64,000 nt of DNA from an uncultured SAR116 cluster alpha proteobacterium (GTDB lineage: Bacteria; Pseudomonadota; Alphaproteobacteria; Puniceispirillales; Puniceispirillaceae), in contig CACJUX010000008.1 of the NCBI GenBank assembly GCA_902596655.1, positions 1-64,000 of the forward strand, in the 5' to 3' direction. Position numbers and translations under genes: made by a program. This document shows, in pieces, positions 8,062 to 16,261 of this stretch (within the stretch, counting starts at the first letter, position 1; the number at the start of each line of letters is the position of its first letter). Below the pieces are notes generated by a model. That model was not told the origin of the DNA and ran no database searches. It saw only the letters and a list, made by a program, of their open reading frames with translations.

Positions 8062-8907
8062 ATGGCATATCTACGGCCTGACAAACTCGATGACGCATTG
8101 GATTGGCTGGCGGCAGAACAGCCTCTGGTGATGGCGGGTTGTACTGATATCTATCCCACACGCTATACGACCACACTTGGCGGCCCGCTTCTTGACATCA
8201 CAGCGATTGATGAGCTTCGCGGCATCGAGATGAAGGATGGATGGCGGCGGTTTGGGGCAGCGACAAGCTGGCGTGAAATCCTGCAGACACCGCTTCCTGC
8301 CAGCTATGCAATGCTCAAGCAGGCAAGCCGCGAGATCGGTGCCGTGCAAATCCAGAACAGCGGTACAATTGGCGGCAATCTGTGCACGGCGTCACCAGCG
8401 GCTGACAGCGTACCCTGTCTGATGGCGCTTGACGCGGAAGTCGAGCTGTCGTCCGTGCGTGGTCGCCGACGGCTTGAGCTTGCTAAATTTCTGACCGGCG
8501 CTCGTCAAACGGCGCTTGCGCCAGATGAACTGGTGGTCGCTATTCATGTCCCGGAAACGGCCGAAACCGGGTGCTCTGCATTTCACAAGCTCGGCGCTCG
8601 GCATTATCTGGTCATCTCAATCGCCATGGTTGCCGTCCGGCTGGTTGTCGACGGTGGCAGGATTAGAGCTGCACGGATTGCTATAGGTGCCTGCGCGCCG
8701 GTTGCTGTACGCCTGTGGGAACTAGAGGACGCGCTTGTTGGTTCAGACGTGAAAGACGCCCCTAAACTGGCACGCGAGATGCTTACTGGCATCAGTTCTT
8801 CACTCTCGCCAATTGCCGATGTGCGCGCGTCGGCGGAGTATCGGCACAGGGCAGCAGCGGAGATCAGCCAGCGCGTGATTGCAGATCTTTGTTCAAGGGT
8901 ATCATGA
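8062..8907 (+). CDS. Molybdenum hydroxylase FAD-binding subunit (xanthine dehydrogenase / CoxM family)
   Basis: 281 residues, the usual size of the FAD subunit of xanthine dehydrogenase-type enzymes. Visible motifs: LVMAGCTDIYP near residue 21 (the AGGTD flavin loop), QIQNSGTIGGNLCTASPAADSVPCLMAL around residues 96-124 (the second flavin-binding loop and 4Fe-4S-like CTASPAADS region), and a C-terminal CO dehydrogenase flavoprotein-type domain with LGARHYLVISIAMVAVRL. It passes electrons from the Fe-S centres to FAD. The next gene starts with an ATGA overlap and encodes the 2Fe-2S and Mo parts, so the holoenzyme is a two-gene version. Its ribosome binding site is weak. Confidence 0.9.
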   Translation: MAYLRPDKLDDALDWLAAEQPLVMAGCTDIYPTRYTTTLGGPLLDITAIDELRGIEMKDGWRRFGAATSWREILQTPLPASYAMLKQASREIGAVQIQNSGTIGGNLCTASPAADSVPCLMALDAEVELSSVRGRRRLELAKFLTGARQTALAPDELVVAIHVPETAETGCSAFHKLGARHYLVISIAMVAVRLVVDGGRIRAARIAIGACAPVAVRLWELEDALVGSDVKDAPKLAREMLTGISSSLSPIADVRASAEYRHRAAAEISQRVIADLCSRVS

Positions 8908-11672
8908 TGGATGGCGTATCACAGAATGGCAATCGGATGAATTTTACCGTTAACGGAGTCAGCACAGAAATCGAATGTCCGCACTCGATGCGGCTCAGTG
9001 ATGTTCTGCGTGAGAAGTTCGGGCTGCGCGACACTAAAATTGGCTGTAATGCAGGTGATTGCGGGGCATGCACAGTCCTTCTTGATGGTGATCCGGTTTG
9101 CGCCTGTCTTGTTCCTGCCGGACAGGCCAGTGGCCGCAGGATTGAAACCGCCCTGTCGCTGAATGAGGATGATGACAGGCTGTCGGCCTTGCAGCAATCC
9201 TTCTTGCGCCATGGTGCCGCCCAATGCGGAATTTGCACGCCAGGCATGATGATGGCGGCAACCGCGCTGTTGCGGCAAAATCCAAGGCCCGACAGACAAA
9301 CCGTTCAGGATGCGCTTGGTGGCGTGTTGTGCCGCTGTACTGGCTACATCAAAATCATCGATGCCGTGCTTGATGCCGATGCCTGCCTCGTGGAAAAGCC
9401 CTCGCCTGCCGCCGGTGCGGCTGTGGGGGCTGGGGTATGGCGTCTTGACGGGCACCAGAAAGTTACTTTCAGTGAAGTTTTTGGGGCTGATCACTGGCCA
9501 GATGATGCACTGCTTGTACGGGCGATCAGGTCGCCGCATTTTCATGCGGCATTCACACTTGGCGACATTGAGGAATGGCAATCACGCCACCCGTTCATCG
9601 AAACAATTGTCACCGCCGCAGACATTGCCGGCGTAAACGCGTTTGGTGTGATTCCACCCTTTGCCGACCAGCCAGCGCTTGCTGAGACAATTGCTCGCTT
9701 CCGAGGTGAGGCTGTTGCCCTTGTCGTTGGTGAGGCTGATCAACTTGCCAGCTTCGACCTCGGGGACTTTCCGATTGTCTGGACACCTCTCCAGCCGGTG
9801 ATGAGCAGTGAGGAGGCCAGAGCCGCCAAGGATATCATTTTGCATAAAAACCGTGATGGTAATCTTCTTATTACTGGCAGGGTGAAATCGGGTGATGGCG
9901 CAGAAGGGCTGGATCATGGCGAAATCGTCGTCGAAGCCGCCATCAGCACCAGCTATGTCGAACATGCGCCCATCGAACCCGAGGCCGGATGCGCCTGGAT
10001 GGATGGCGATATAGTGACCATCGCCGCCTGTACGCAGGCGCCGGTGATGGATCAGGAGGATACGGCGAAGGTTCTGGGCCTGCCGCTGGCGCGTGTTCGG
10101 ATTGTTCCGGCCGCTGCTGGAGGCGGATTTGGCACAAAGCTGGATGTATCCCTGCAGCCCCTTCTTGGTCTGGCCACCCTGAAAACAGGACGGCCCTGCC
10201 GCATGGTCTACACACGTCATGAATCGATGACATCGACGACAAAGCGCCACCCGGCAAAGATGCAAGGGTGGCTGTCAGCAAATCGCGATGGAACGATTGC
10301 TGGCATGATTTTTGAGGGTGATTTCAACACGGGTGCCTATGCTAGCTGGGGACCAACCGTTGCCACACGCGTTCCAATACACGCGTCTGGCCCATATCGT
10401 GTGCCACATTATCTTGCCGAGGCCAGCGCTATTCACACCAACGGGCCAGTTGCGGGCGCGTTTCGCGGTTTTGGAGTGCCGCAGGCCGCACTCCTGCAGG
10501 AAAAACTCATGGACCGGCTGGCAGACGCTGTGGGACTTGATCGGCTTCAGATCAGAATCCAGAATGCGCTTCGTGATGGTGACAGAACGGTTTGTGGTCA
10601 AGAGCTTCATGGGGTGGGCATTGCCGAATGTCTTTTGGCGCTCTCAGACGGATGGCAGGCCGCGAGTGACCGCGTGGCGCGCTTCAATGCTGCAAATGAA
10701 CAGTCCAAACGCGGCGTTGGGGTTGCCTCTTGCTGGTATGGATGTGGAAATACCGCTCTTCCCAATCCATCCACCGTGCGTCTTGGCATCACTCCCGCTG
10801 GAGCGCTCAGACTGCATCAGGGCGCAACGGATATCGGTCAGGGTTCAAATACGGTCATTGCCCAGATTTGCGCTGATGCGCTTGGAGTCAGCCTAACAGA
10901 TTTCGAATTGATCGGGCCAGATACCGCACTGACCCCAGATTGCGGCAAAACATCTGCCTCACGCCAAACATTTATTACCGGCAAGGCGGCTGAATTGTCC
11001 GGGCGCGCGCTACGCCGGGATATTCTGCGCCGTAGCAATATGGATGACAGCGCCACCCTGAGGCTCGAAGGAACAAAAATCATCATCAGCGGCGAAGCCG
11101 ACATCCGGCATATCGAACTCTCGGATATGCCAGTTAATGAATTTGGGTATGTACTGTGCGCTGAGGAGAGCTTTGATCCACAGACCAAACCACTTGATGA
11201 GGATGGTCAGGGCAGTCCTTATGAGGTCTATGGCTACGGTGCCCAACTTGCCGAGATCGAGGTCGACCTATTGCTTGGCACCGTCCGGGTGCTGCACATG
11301 GTTGCTGCACATGACCTTGGCCGCGTTATCAACCCAGTTCTTGCCACCGGACAGATTGAGGGCGGAATAGCACAGGGCCTTGGCATGGCGCTGATGGAGG
11401 AATTCATCCCTGGGCGAACCGAAAATCTACATGATTACCTGATCCCCTCAATTGGCGATATGCCAACCATCGAGACAATATTGATTGAAAAGCCGGATCC
11501 GGTTGGACCAATGGGCGCAAAGGGTCTTGGTGAACATGTCTTGATCCCAGCAGCGCCTGCGATACTCAACGCCATCCGCCACGCAAGTAGGGCTGATCTT
11601 GTTATGGTTCCAGCACTGCCCCACCGCGTTCTGGCCGCGATTGAGGCTAGTAAGTCAGGAGCTTGCAGATGA
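8904..11672 (+). CDS. Molybdenum hydroxylase, fused 2Fe-2S and molybdopterin-binding subunit
   Basis: About 922 residues from the ATG overlapping the previous stop. Residues 1-165 are the two 2Fe-2S domains: plant-ferredoxin-like GCNAGDCGACTVLLDGDPVC and the helical domain QCGICTPGMMMAA ... GVLCRCTGY. The remainder is the xanthine dehydrogenase large-subunit fold: GGGFGTKLD, GAFRGFGVPQAAL, GQGSNTVIAQICADALG and the active-site GAKGLGEHVL with the catalytic glutamate. Such enzymes hydroxylate a carbon next to ring nitrogen in purines, nicotinate, isoquinoline or similar. Fusion of small and large subunits with a separate FAD subunit differs from the three-gene CoxSML layout. The adjacent 6-hydroxynicotinate-reductase-like gene favours a pyridine- or related ring as substrate, but this is inference. 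Confidence 0.92.
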   Translation: MMDGVSQNGNRMNFTVNGVSTEIECPHSMRLSDVLREKFGLRDTKIGCNAGDCGACTVLLDGDPVCACLVPAGQASGRRIETALSLNEDDDRLSALQQSFLRHGAAQCGICTPGMMMAATALLRQNPRPDRQTVQDALGGVLCRCTGYIKIIDAVLDADACLVEKPSPAAGAAVGAGVWRLDGHQKVTFSEVFGADHWPDDALLVRAIRSPHFHAAFTLGDIEEWQSRHPFIETIVTAADIAGVNAFGVIPPFADQPALAETIARFRGEAVALVVGEADQLASFDLGDFPIVWTPLQPVMSSEEARAAKDIILHKNRDGNLLITGRVKSGDGAEGLDHGEIVVEAAISTSYVEHAPIEPEAGCAWMDGDIVTIAACTQAPVMDQEDTAKVLGLPLARVRIVPAAAGGGFGTKLDVSLQPLLGLATLKTGRPCRMVYTRHESMTSTTKRHPAKMQGWLSANRDGTIAGMIFEGDFNTGAYASWGPTVATRVPIHASGPYRVPHYLAEASAIHTNGPVAGAFRGFGVPQAALLQEKLMDRLADAVGLDRLQIRIQNALRDGDRTVCGQELHGVGIAECLLALSDGWQAASDRVARFNAANEQSKRGVGVASCWYGCGNTALPNPSTVRLGITPAGALRLHQGATDIGQGSNTVIAQICADALGVSLTDFELIGPDTALTPDCGKTSASRQTFITGKAAELSGRALRRDILRRSNMDDSATLRLEGTKIIISGEADIRHIELSDMPVNEFGYVLCAEESFDPQTKPLDEDGQGSPYEVYGYGAQLAEIEVDLLLGTVRVLHMVAAHDLGRVINPVLATGQIEGGIAQGLGMALMEEFIPGRTENLHDYLIPSIGDMPTIETILIEKPDPVGPMGAKGLGEHVLIPAAPAILNAIRHASRADLVMVPALPHRVLAAIEASKSGACR

Positions 11673-13144
11673 CGGCAATGCAGAGAGAGGAGAAGATTAG
11701 ATGCGATGCCTGCCCGGTTATGTGCTTCATAGCCGAGGGGAAAAGTGGCGCCTGTGACCGTTATGCCAATGACAGCGGCAAGATTGTGCGCCTTGATCCA
11801 TTGACCATCCTCGATCGACGGCTTGCGGCTGGTGATCAAGTAAAGCCGTTTCTTGGCGCTGGCTGGGATGGCGGTTTTGACCAAAGCGACAAGATGTTTG
11901 TCACCGCTGTCGGTGCTGGCACGACCTATCCGGACTACAAGCCCGCCCCTTTTATTATCAGCAGGGAAATCGACGGTATTGATTTTGTTACCGTCGTTAC
12001 CGAAGCCATTTTCTCCTATTGCGGTGTCAAGGTGAAGATTGACACTGATCGCCATCTTGGCAAGGAAGGTGCAACCGTGCGCTGCAATGGCGAGACGGTT
12101 GGCCTGATGATAACTTCGGAATATGGCTCTCAGATGCTCTCACTTGGCGGTGTAGACCATCTAACCGGCGGATCAAAACAGGAGGGCCGCACAACTTGTG
12201 ACACGCTGAAGCGCCTGTGCAACAAAGAGGCTGTCGAACTCTCGATTGACGGCGGTGCCACCATCACTGTGCAGGCAGGCAAAGCACCGATAGTCAATGG
12301 CGTGGTCGAGAAACGTATGCGCGTCGGCTGTGGCTCAGCGACGATTGGCATGTTTGCATCACAATGGAAAGGACTTGTCAATGAGGTCGTGGTGGTCGAT
12401 GATCATATCACCGGTGTCGTTTCCGAACATCAGGCAGGCAAGGTTATTGACTGGCCAGAGACAGGTATCAAGATAAAGGGAAGGCGCTCTACCCCAGGGC
12501 GGTATTTTCAGGTCGCCGAGCCTGGTCTTGGCTGGGGTGGTACCGACATCCAGGATCCTCTTACCATTCTTGGTGAATGGAATCCAAAAAAGGGCGCCCG
12601 ACCCGGCCTGACCTTGCTCATGGTTTCAACCACCGGGGACCAGTTTGCCTATTTTGAGCTTAATGAGGAATTGCAGCCACAGGCAAAGCCCCTGCCCCCG
12701 ACATTACGACCGACCGTCGACCTGATCACGGAAAATTGTGAGCCGGCGCTCTGTACGATTCTGTTCATGGGCGGTGCCGGCGGATCATTGCGTGCCGGCG
12801 CAACGAAAAACCCCGTCAAACTAACTCGGTCAGTACAGGCGCAGCACACCGCCGTATCATGTGGCGGCGTACCTGCCTATGTATGGCCCGGCGGCGGCAT
12901 CACGATCATGCTTAACGTTCTGAATTTGCCGGACAATGCCTTTGGTTATGTGCCAACGCCTGCTCTGGTGGCACCTCTGGAATTTACTGTCAGCCGCGCG
13001 GATTATCTTGAACTTGGCGGGCATGAAAGCGCCATCCGCAGCATTGCCGAGGCTGTCGAGACTGGCAGCGAATATGGCGCCAATTCACAGTTTATTGCGC
13101 CCGGTGCCAACTCGTTGCTTGCCAGAGATGATGATGACTGTTAG
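11669..13144 (+). CDS. 6-hydroxynicotinate reductase-like iron-sulfur protein
   Basis: About 491 residues; ATG at 11669 overlaps the preceding TGA and has CAGGAG just upstream. The N-terminus has a cysteine cluster (RCDACPVMCFIAEGKSGACDRY, C-x2-C-x3-C-x8-C) fit for an Fe-S cluster. The body matches my memory of proteins annotated as 6-hydroxynicotinate reductase, with VTAVGAGTTYPDYKPAPFI and a Gly-rich C-terminal part FMGGAGGSLRAGATKNPV. The characterised enzyme reduces 6-hydroxynicotinate to the 1,4,5,6-tetrahydro compound with reduced ferredoxin. Located directly after a molybdenum hydroxylase, it probably reduces the hydroxylated ring. The true substrate may not be 6-hydroxynicotinate, because this family occurs in many clusters without nicotinate genes. 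Confidence 0.82.
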   Translation: MTAMQREEKIRCDACPVMCFIAEGKSGACDRYANDSGKIVRLDPLTILDRRLAAGDQVKPFLGAGWDGGFDQSDKMFVTAVGAGTTYPDYKPAPFIISREIDGIDFVTVVTEAIFSYCGVKVKIDTDRHLGKEGATVRCNGETVGLMITSEYGSQMLSLGGVDHLTGGSKQEGRTTCDTLKRLCNKEAVELSIDGGATITVQAGKAPIVNGVVEKRMRVGCGSATIGMFASQWKGLVNEVVVVDDHITGVVSEHQAGKVIDWPETGIKIKGRRSTPGRYFQVAEPGLGWGGTDIQDPLTILGEWNPKKGARPGLTLLMVSTTGDQFAYFELNEELQPQAKPLPPTLRPTVDLITENCEPALCTILFMGGAGGSLRAGATKNPVKLTRSVQAQHTAVSCGGVPAYVWPGGGITIMLNVLNLPDNAFGYVPTPALVAPLEFTVSRADYLELGGHESAIRSIAEAVETGSEYGANSQFIAPGANSLLARDDDDC

Positions 13145-14045
13145 CCCCCTGCACAAAGCCACTGGAATGCAGGCCCGCCTGATCGGCGCTGGTAACAGGC
13201 TCCATCTCCAGCATGGCCCCATCGACATGATCATTGATGCCGATGGCCGTCACAAAGGCGCACTTTTCACCGCGGCGACAAAGGCCGGCATATCGATTCT
13301 TGCAACATTGGTTGAGGAATTGCCACTGCTTCGGGCCCGCCATCACAGTGGCCGGCAATTTGCGGGATCTGTAGCACGGCGAATGCAGGCGGCCTGTCAT
13401 CTGGCGGATGGACGCTTTGTCACGCCGATGATTGCTGTTGCCGGCGCGGTGGCCGATCATATTCTAGCCGCCATGCTTGCTGACAAATTCGCCAACGACG
13501 TGACAAAAATCAGTGTTAATAATGGTGGCGATGTTGCTTTCTGGACGGCTCCCGACGCCATAACTAAAGCACAACTTGCTGGAGTTGCCGGCGGAATGAT
13601 GGAGATACACGGGCCAACAGTCTGGCGCGGACTTGCGACATCAGGATGGCAGGGCCGAAGCCATTCCCTTGGCATCGCTGACAGCGTTAGCGTTCTTGCG
13701 CGCACGGCAGCCACCGCAGATATAGCGGCGACGCTGATTGCGAACAGCGTTGCCTTGTCAAGTCACAGAGGGATTGAGAGGGTCCCGGCAAACAGTCTCA
13801 ACCCCGAGAGCGATCTTGGCGACAGGCTCGTTACTACTGCGGTGCCCCCACTACCTCGGGATGATGTGTTTGCCGCGGTGGATGGTGGCCGGACTGTGGC
13901 GCAGCAGATGCTTGATCAGGAACATATCGCCGGGGCGGTGATATCGCTGCAGGGACATACCAAGATCATCGGCATGGCAGGGCAGAATATTACCGCTGAT
14001 TTTGTTCAAGATAACAACAGGAAAGCAGAAAAACATTATGCCTGA
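13128..14045 (+). CDS. UPF0280 family protein
   Basis: About 305 residues from the triple ATG at 13128-13136 that overlaps the end of the reductase gene; the open frame runs 64 codons further upstream but those codons lie inside the reductase gene. UPF0280 / ApbE-like features: MQARLIGAGNRLHLQHGPIDMIIDADG, VAGAVADHILAAMLA around residues 105-120, and ISVNNGGDVAFW. The fold is related to ApbE flavin transferases, so a role in flavinylation or as a cofactor-handling partner of the reductase is possible but unproven. UPF0280 genes are frequent neighbours of 6-hydroxynicotinate-reductase-like genes. Confidence 0.85.
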   Translation: MMMTVSPLHKATGMQARLIGAGNRLHLQHGPIDMIIDADGRHKGALFTAATKAGISILATLVEELPLLRARHHSGRQFAGSVARRMQAACHLADGRFVTPMIAVAGAVADHILAAMLADKFANDVTKISVNNGGDVAFWTAPDAITKAQLAGVAGGMMEIHGPTVWRGLATSGWQGRSHSLGIADSVSVLARTAATADIAATLIANSVALSSHRGIERVPANSLNPESDLGDRLVTTAVPPLPRDDVFAAVDGGRTVAQQMLDQEHIAGAVISLQGHTKIIGMAGQNITADFVQDNNRKAEKHYA

Positions 14046-14619
14046 CTTCACATTGCGGAAAATGATGACCTTTATTGAGACCATTCATCATGAAAATGGT
14101 CCGGTTGGTGATCAGCCGCGCTGCCGCGCTGCCATTGTCGCCGTTGTCGCTAACCCCTTTGCTGGGATCTGGCAGGAAGATCTGCAATCCGCCATGGATG
14201 ATCTAAAACCGCTGGGTATTCAGATGACAGATTCGCTGATTGATGCGCTGGGAGGCATTGGGGGCATCGATGGTTATGGCAAGGCAGCACTTGCCGGTGA
14301 AGGCGGTGAGCTTGAGCACACCGCCCTGTGGCACGTGCCTGGTGGCTATGCGATGCGCGAGAGGCTTGGCGAGGCTAAGGCCATTGTACCCTCAGCGATG
14401 AAGGTCGGTGGCCCTGGCATCCCGATCGACATTCCGCTTGGCCATATCAATGCTGCCTATGTGCGCAGCCATTTTGATGCGATGGAAGTCCGCCTTCCCG
14501 ATGCACCGCGCAGTAGCGAGTTGATGTTTGCACTAGCAATGTCACGGGGTCCCCGTATCCATCACCGTATGGGCGGGCTACAAACCCATGAGGTCAAAGG
14601 TGAGGACGGGCTTCGTTGA
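14038..14619 (+). CDS. Amino acid synthesis family protein (DUF1185)
   Basis: About 193 residues from the ATG at 14038, which overlaps the UPF0280 stop and has AGGAAAG upstream. The sequence matches the small DUF1185 / 'amino acid synthesis' family, with AAIVAVVANPFAGIWQEDL, ALGGIGGIDGYGKAALAGEGGELEHTA and VGGPGIPIDIPLGHINAAYVRSHFDA. The family name is historical and gives no reaction. Related proteins occur in heterocycle degradation clusters. It is the last gene of the putative MarR-controlled 8062-14619 operon. Confidence 0.85.
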   Translation: MPDFTLRKMMTFIETIHHENGPVGDQPRCRAAIVAVVANPFAGIWQEDLQSAMDDLKPLGIQMTDSLIDALGGIGGIDGYGKAALAGEGGELEHTALWHVPGGYAMRERLGEAKAIVPSAMKVGGPGIPIDIPLGHINAAYVRSHFDAMEVRLPDAPRSSELMFALAMSRGPRIHHRMGGLQTHEVKGEDGLR

Positions 14620-14688
14620 GGCTTTGACTTACGCTGAAAAGACCCTAGCATTGAATAAATAAAACTAGGTTATAGCAGGGAAAATGAG

Positions 14689-15282
14689 ATGAATTGTCTT
14701 GTTGTGGTTGACCCGCAGAATGATTTTTGCCCCGGCGGGGCATTGGCGGTCGAGGGTGGCGATCAGATCATGCCTTCGATTAATGAGATGATGGCAGCAC
14801 ATGATTTGGTGGTGCTGACGCAGGACTGGCATCCGCAGAACCATAGCAGCTTTGCCTCGTCACATCCAGGAAAGACCCCGCTAGAGATGATCGACATGTC
14901 CTATGGTCCACAGGTTCTGTGGCCGGACCATTGCATTCAGAGGAGCGATGGCGCGGCCTTTCATCCCGCGCTCGATACATCACGCGCTGCCGCGATCATC
15001 CGGAAAGGAATGAATCCCGCAGTTGATTCTTATTCGGCCTTTTTTGAAAATGACAAGAAAACACAGACTGGCCTTGCTGGGTATCTAAGGGAGACTGGAT
15101 GCACACAGTTGACCTTGGCAGGGCTGGCAACGGATTTCTGTGTGGCTTGGTCGGCCCTTGACGGCGTTGCTGAAGGTTTTGAAGTGGAAGTCCGGTTAGC
15201 GAGTTGCCGGGGGATTGATTTTGACGGATCACTTGATGCGGCACTGGAAAACATGCGTAAATCCGGCGTAAAGCTGGTTTAA
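14689..15282 (+). CDS. pncA: Nicotinamidase (PncA-type isochorismatase-fold hydrolase)
   Basis: 197 residues. PncA signatures: VVVDPQNDFCPGGALAVEGG (catalytic Asp8), metal-binding LTQDWHPQNHSSF, catalytic lysine in IIRKGMNP, and the cysteine nucleophile in LAGLATDFCVAWSALD. It hydrolyses nicotinamide to nicotinate and ammonia in NAD salvage. It has its own 70-bp upstream gap with an AT-rich stretch, and GGGAAAATGAG precedes the ATG. Position next to a 6-hydroxynicotinate-reductase-like cluster might be meaningful (feeding nicotinate), but PncA is also a general housekeeping enzyme. Confidence 0.9.
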   Translation: MNCLVVVDPQNDFCPGGALAVEGGDQIMPSINEMMAAHDLVVLTQDWHPQNHSSFASSHPGKTPLEMIDMSYGPQVLWPDHCIQRSDGAAFHPALDTSRAAAIIRKGMNPAVDSYSAFFENDKKTQTGLAGYLRETGCTQLTLAGLATDFCVAWSALDGVAEGFEVEVRLASCRGIDFDGSLDAALENMRKSGVKLV

Positions 15283-15304
15283 ATTGAATTTTTGGAGTGA
15301 TGTT

Positions 15305-15856
15305 ATGACACCCTCAAAACACCCCTACAACGGCGATGAAACTGCGCTAGCCAAGACAGCAGGCAGAAGCATAGTCATTACATTCCTGACAGGTGGGCTT
15401 ATCGGAGCCGCCCTGTTCTGGATTGCTAGCGATCTGTCGAACATGCCCGCCAGCATGCAAATGGAAAACCACATGAATATGAATGGCAGCACGTCCAGAG
15501 AGGAAGCAGGCGCGCATACACACGGGATGCTTGCGGTTGACGACTGGCTGGCAAAGCCAGCCATTACCGCCACGATTCAAAAAGACCCTATTGGTGGCTG
15601 GAATCTCAATCTGCGGACAAAAAATTTCACCTATAACGCGGCGGCGGCCGGCCTTGAGAACAAACAGGGCGAGGGTCATGCCCATATCTATGTCAATGGC
15701 GCAAAGCTGGCGCGCATCTATGGCGACTGGTTCCACATCGGCAAGCTCCCTACGGGCCATAATATAATCTCGGTAACACTGAATGCGAATGACCACAGCT
15801 CACTTACGCAGAATGGTGTCATGCTTGAACACAAGCTCACGGTCATGGTTGAATAA
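15305..15856 (+). CDS. Membrane-anchored periplasmic protein with His/Met-rich linker
   Basis: About 183 residues from the ATG at 15305 (TTGGAGTG upstream). One N-terminal membrane segment (residues 20-42), then a Met/His-rich linker (MPASMQMENHMNMNG ... AHTHGM) and a compact C-terminal domain with GEGHAHIYVNGAKLARIYGDWFHIG. The Met and His residues suggest copper or other metal handling, and the domain resembles small cupredoxin-like or copper-associated periplasmic proteins. No family can be named firmly. It follows pncA by 22 bp and may be co-transcribed. Confidence 0.7.
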   Translation: MTPSKHPYNGDETALAKTAGRSIVITFLTGGLIGAALFWIASDLSNMPASMQMENHMNMNGSTSREEAGAHTHGMLAVDDWLAKPAITATIQKDPIGGWNLNLRTKNFTYNAAAAGLENKQGEGHAHIYVNGAKLARIYGDWFHIGKLPTGHNIISVTLNANDHSSLTQNGVMLEHKLTVMVE

Positions 15857-16021
15857 AGCGTTCTGCAAAGCTGTTTTGAAAAATGGCAAAAGCGCCCTCT
15901 AAGCCCGCATTTTCTAATTGCAGACAGACCATTTCATCATACAAACCCAAAATGAATCATGAGGTATTGACCTTCCTCACCGGTTTGGGTAGACACCCCG
16001 TATCGTTCATTTACGAGTTCC

Positions 16022-16111
16022 GGAGAGGTGGCAGAGCGGTTGAATGCACCGGTCTTGAAAACCGGCAAGGGTGCGAGCCCTTCGTGGGTTCGAATCCCAC
16101 CCTCTCCGCCA
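16022..16111 (+). tRNA. tRNA-Ser (anticodon UGA)
   Basis: Acceptor stem GGAGAGG (16022-16028) pairs with CCTCTCC (16101-16107), followed by discriminator G and an encoded CCA. The anticodon loop CTTGAAA in CCGGT-CTTGAAA-ACCGG gives UGA. A long variable arm (AAGGGTGCGAGCCCTT) and T-loop GGTTCGAATCC are typical of class II tRNA-Ser. Its 3' end is the probable integration site of the adjacent recombinase. Confidence 0.96.
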
Positions 16112-16112
16112 T
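16101..16112 (+). repeat. Candidate left attachment core (tRNA-Ser 3' end)
   Basis: CCTCTCCGCCAT at the tRNA 3' end recurs identically at 19877-19888, downstream of the integrase-containing segment. P4-type recombinases commonly use tRNA 3' ends as attachment sites. Confidence 0.5.
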
Positions 16113-16261
16113 TATACATCACTAAAACATGTCATAGCGTGCCAAAACCATAAGCAGGTATTGGCTTTAAAGCTTTTTAAGCTAAGCATGCGACTTCACT
16201 GCAATGCACCTTATACCAGCTCACCTTGTGGGCTGGGTTGTGGGCCAGAGTAGAGGGCGCA

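Noticed and set aside
12936-13127. N-terminal extension of the UPF0280 frame
   Set aside because: It lies wholly within the 6-hydroxynicotinate-reductase-like gene; the known family start matches the ATG cluster at 13128.
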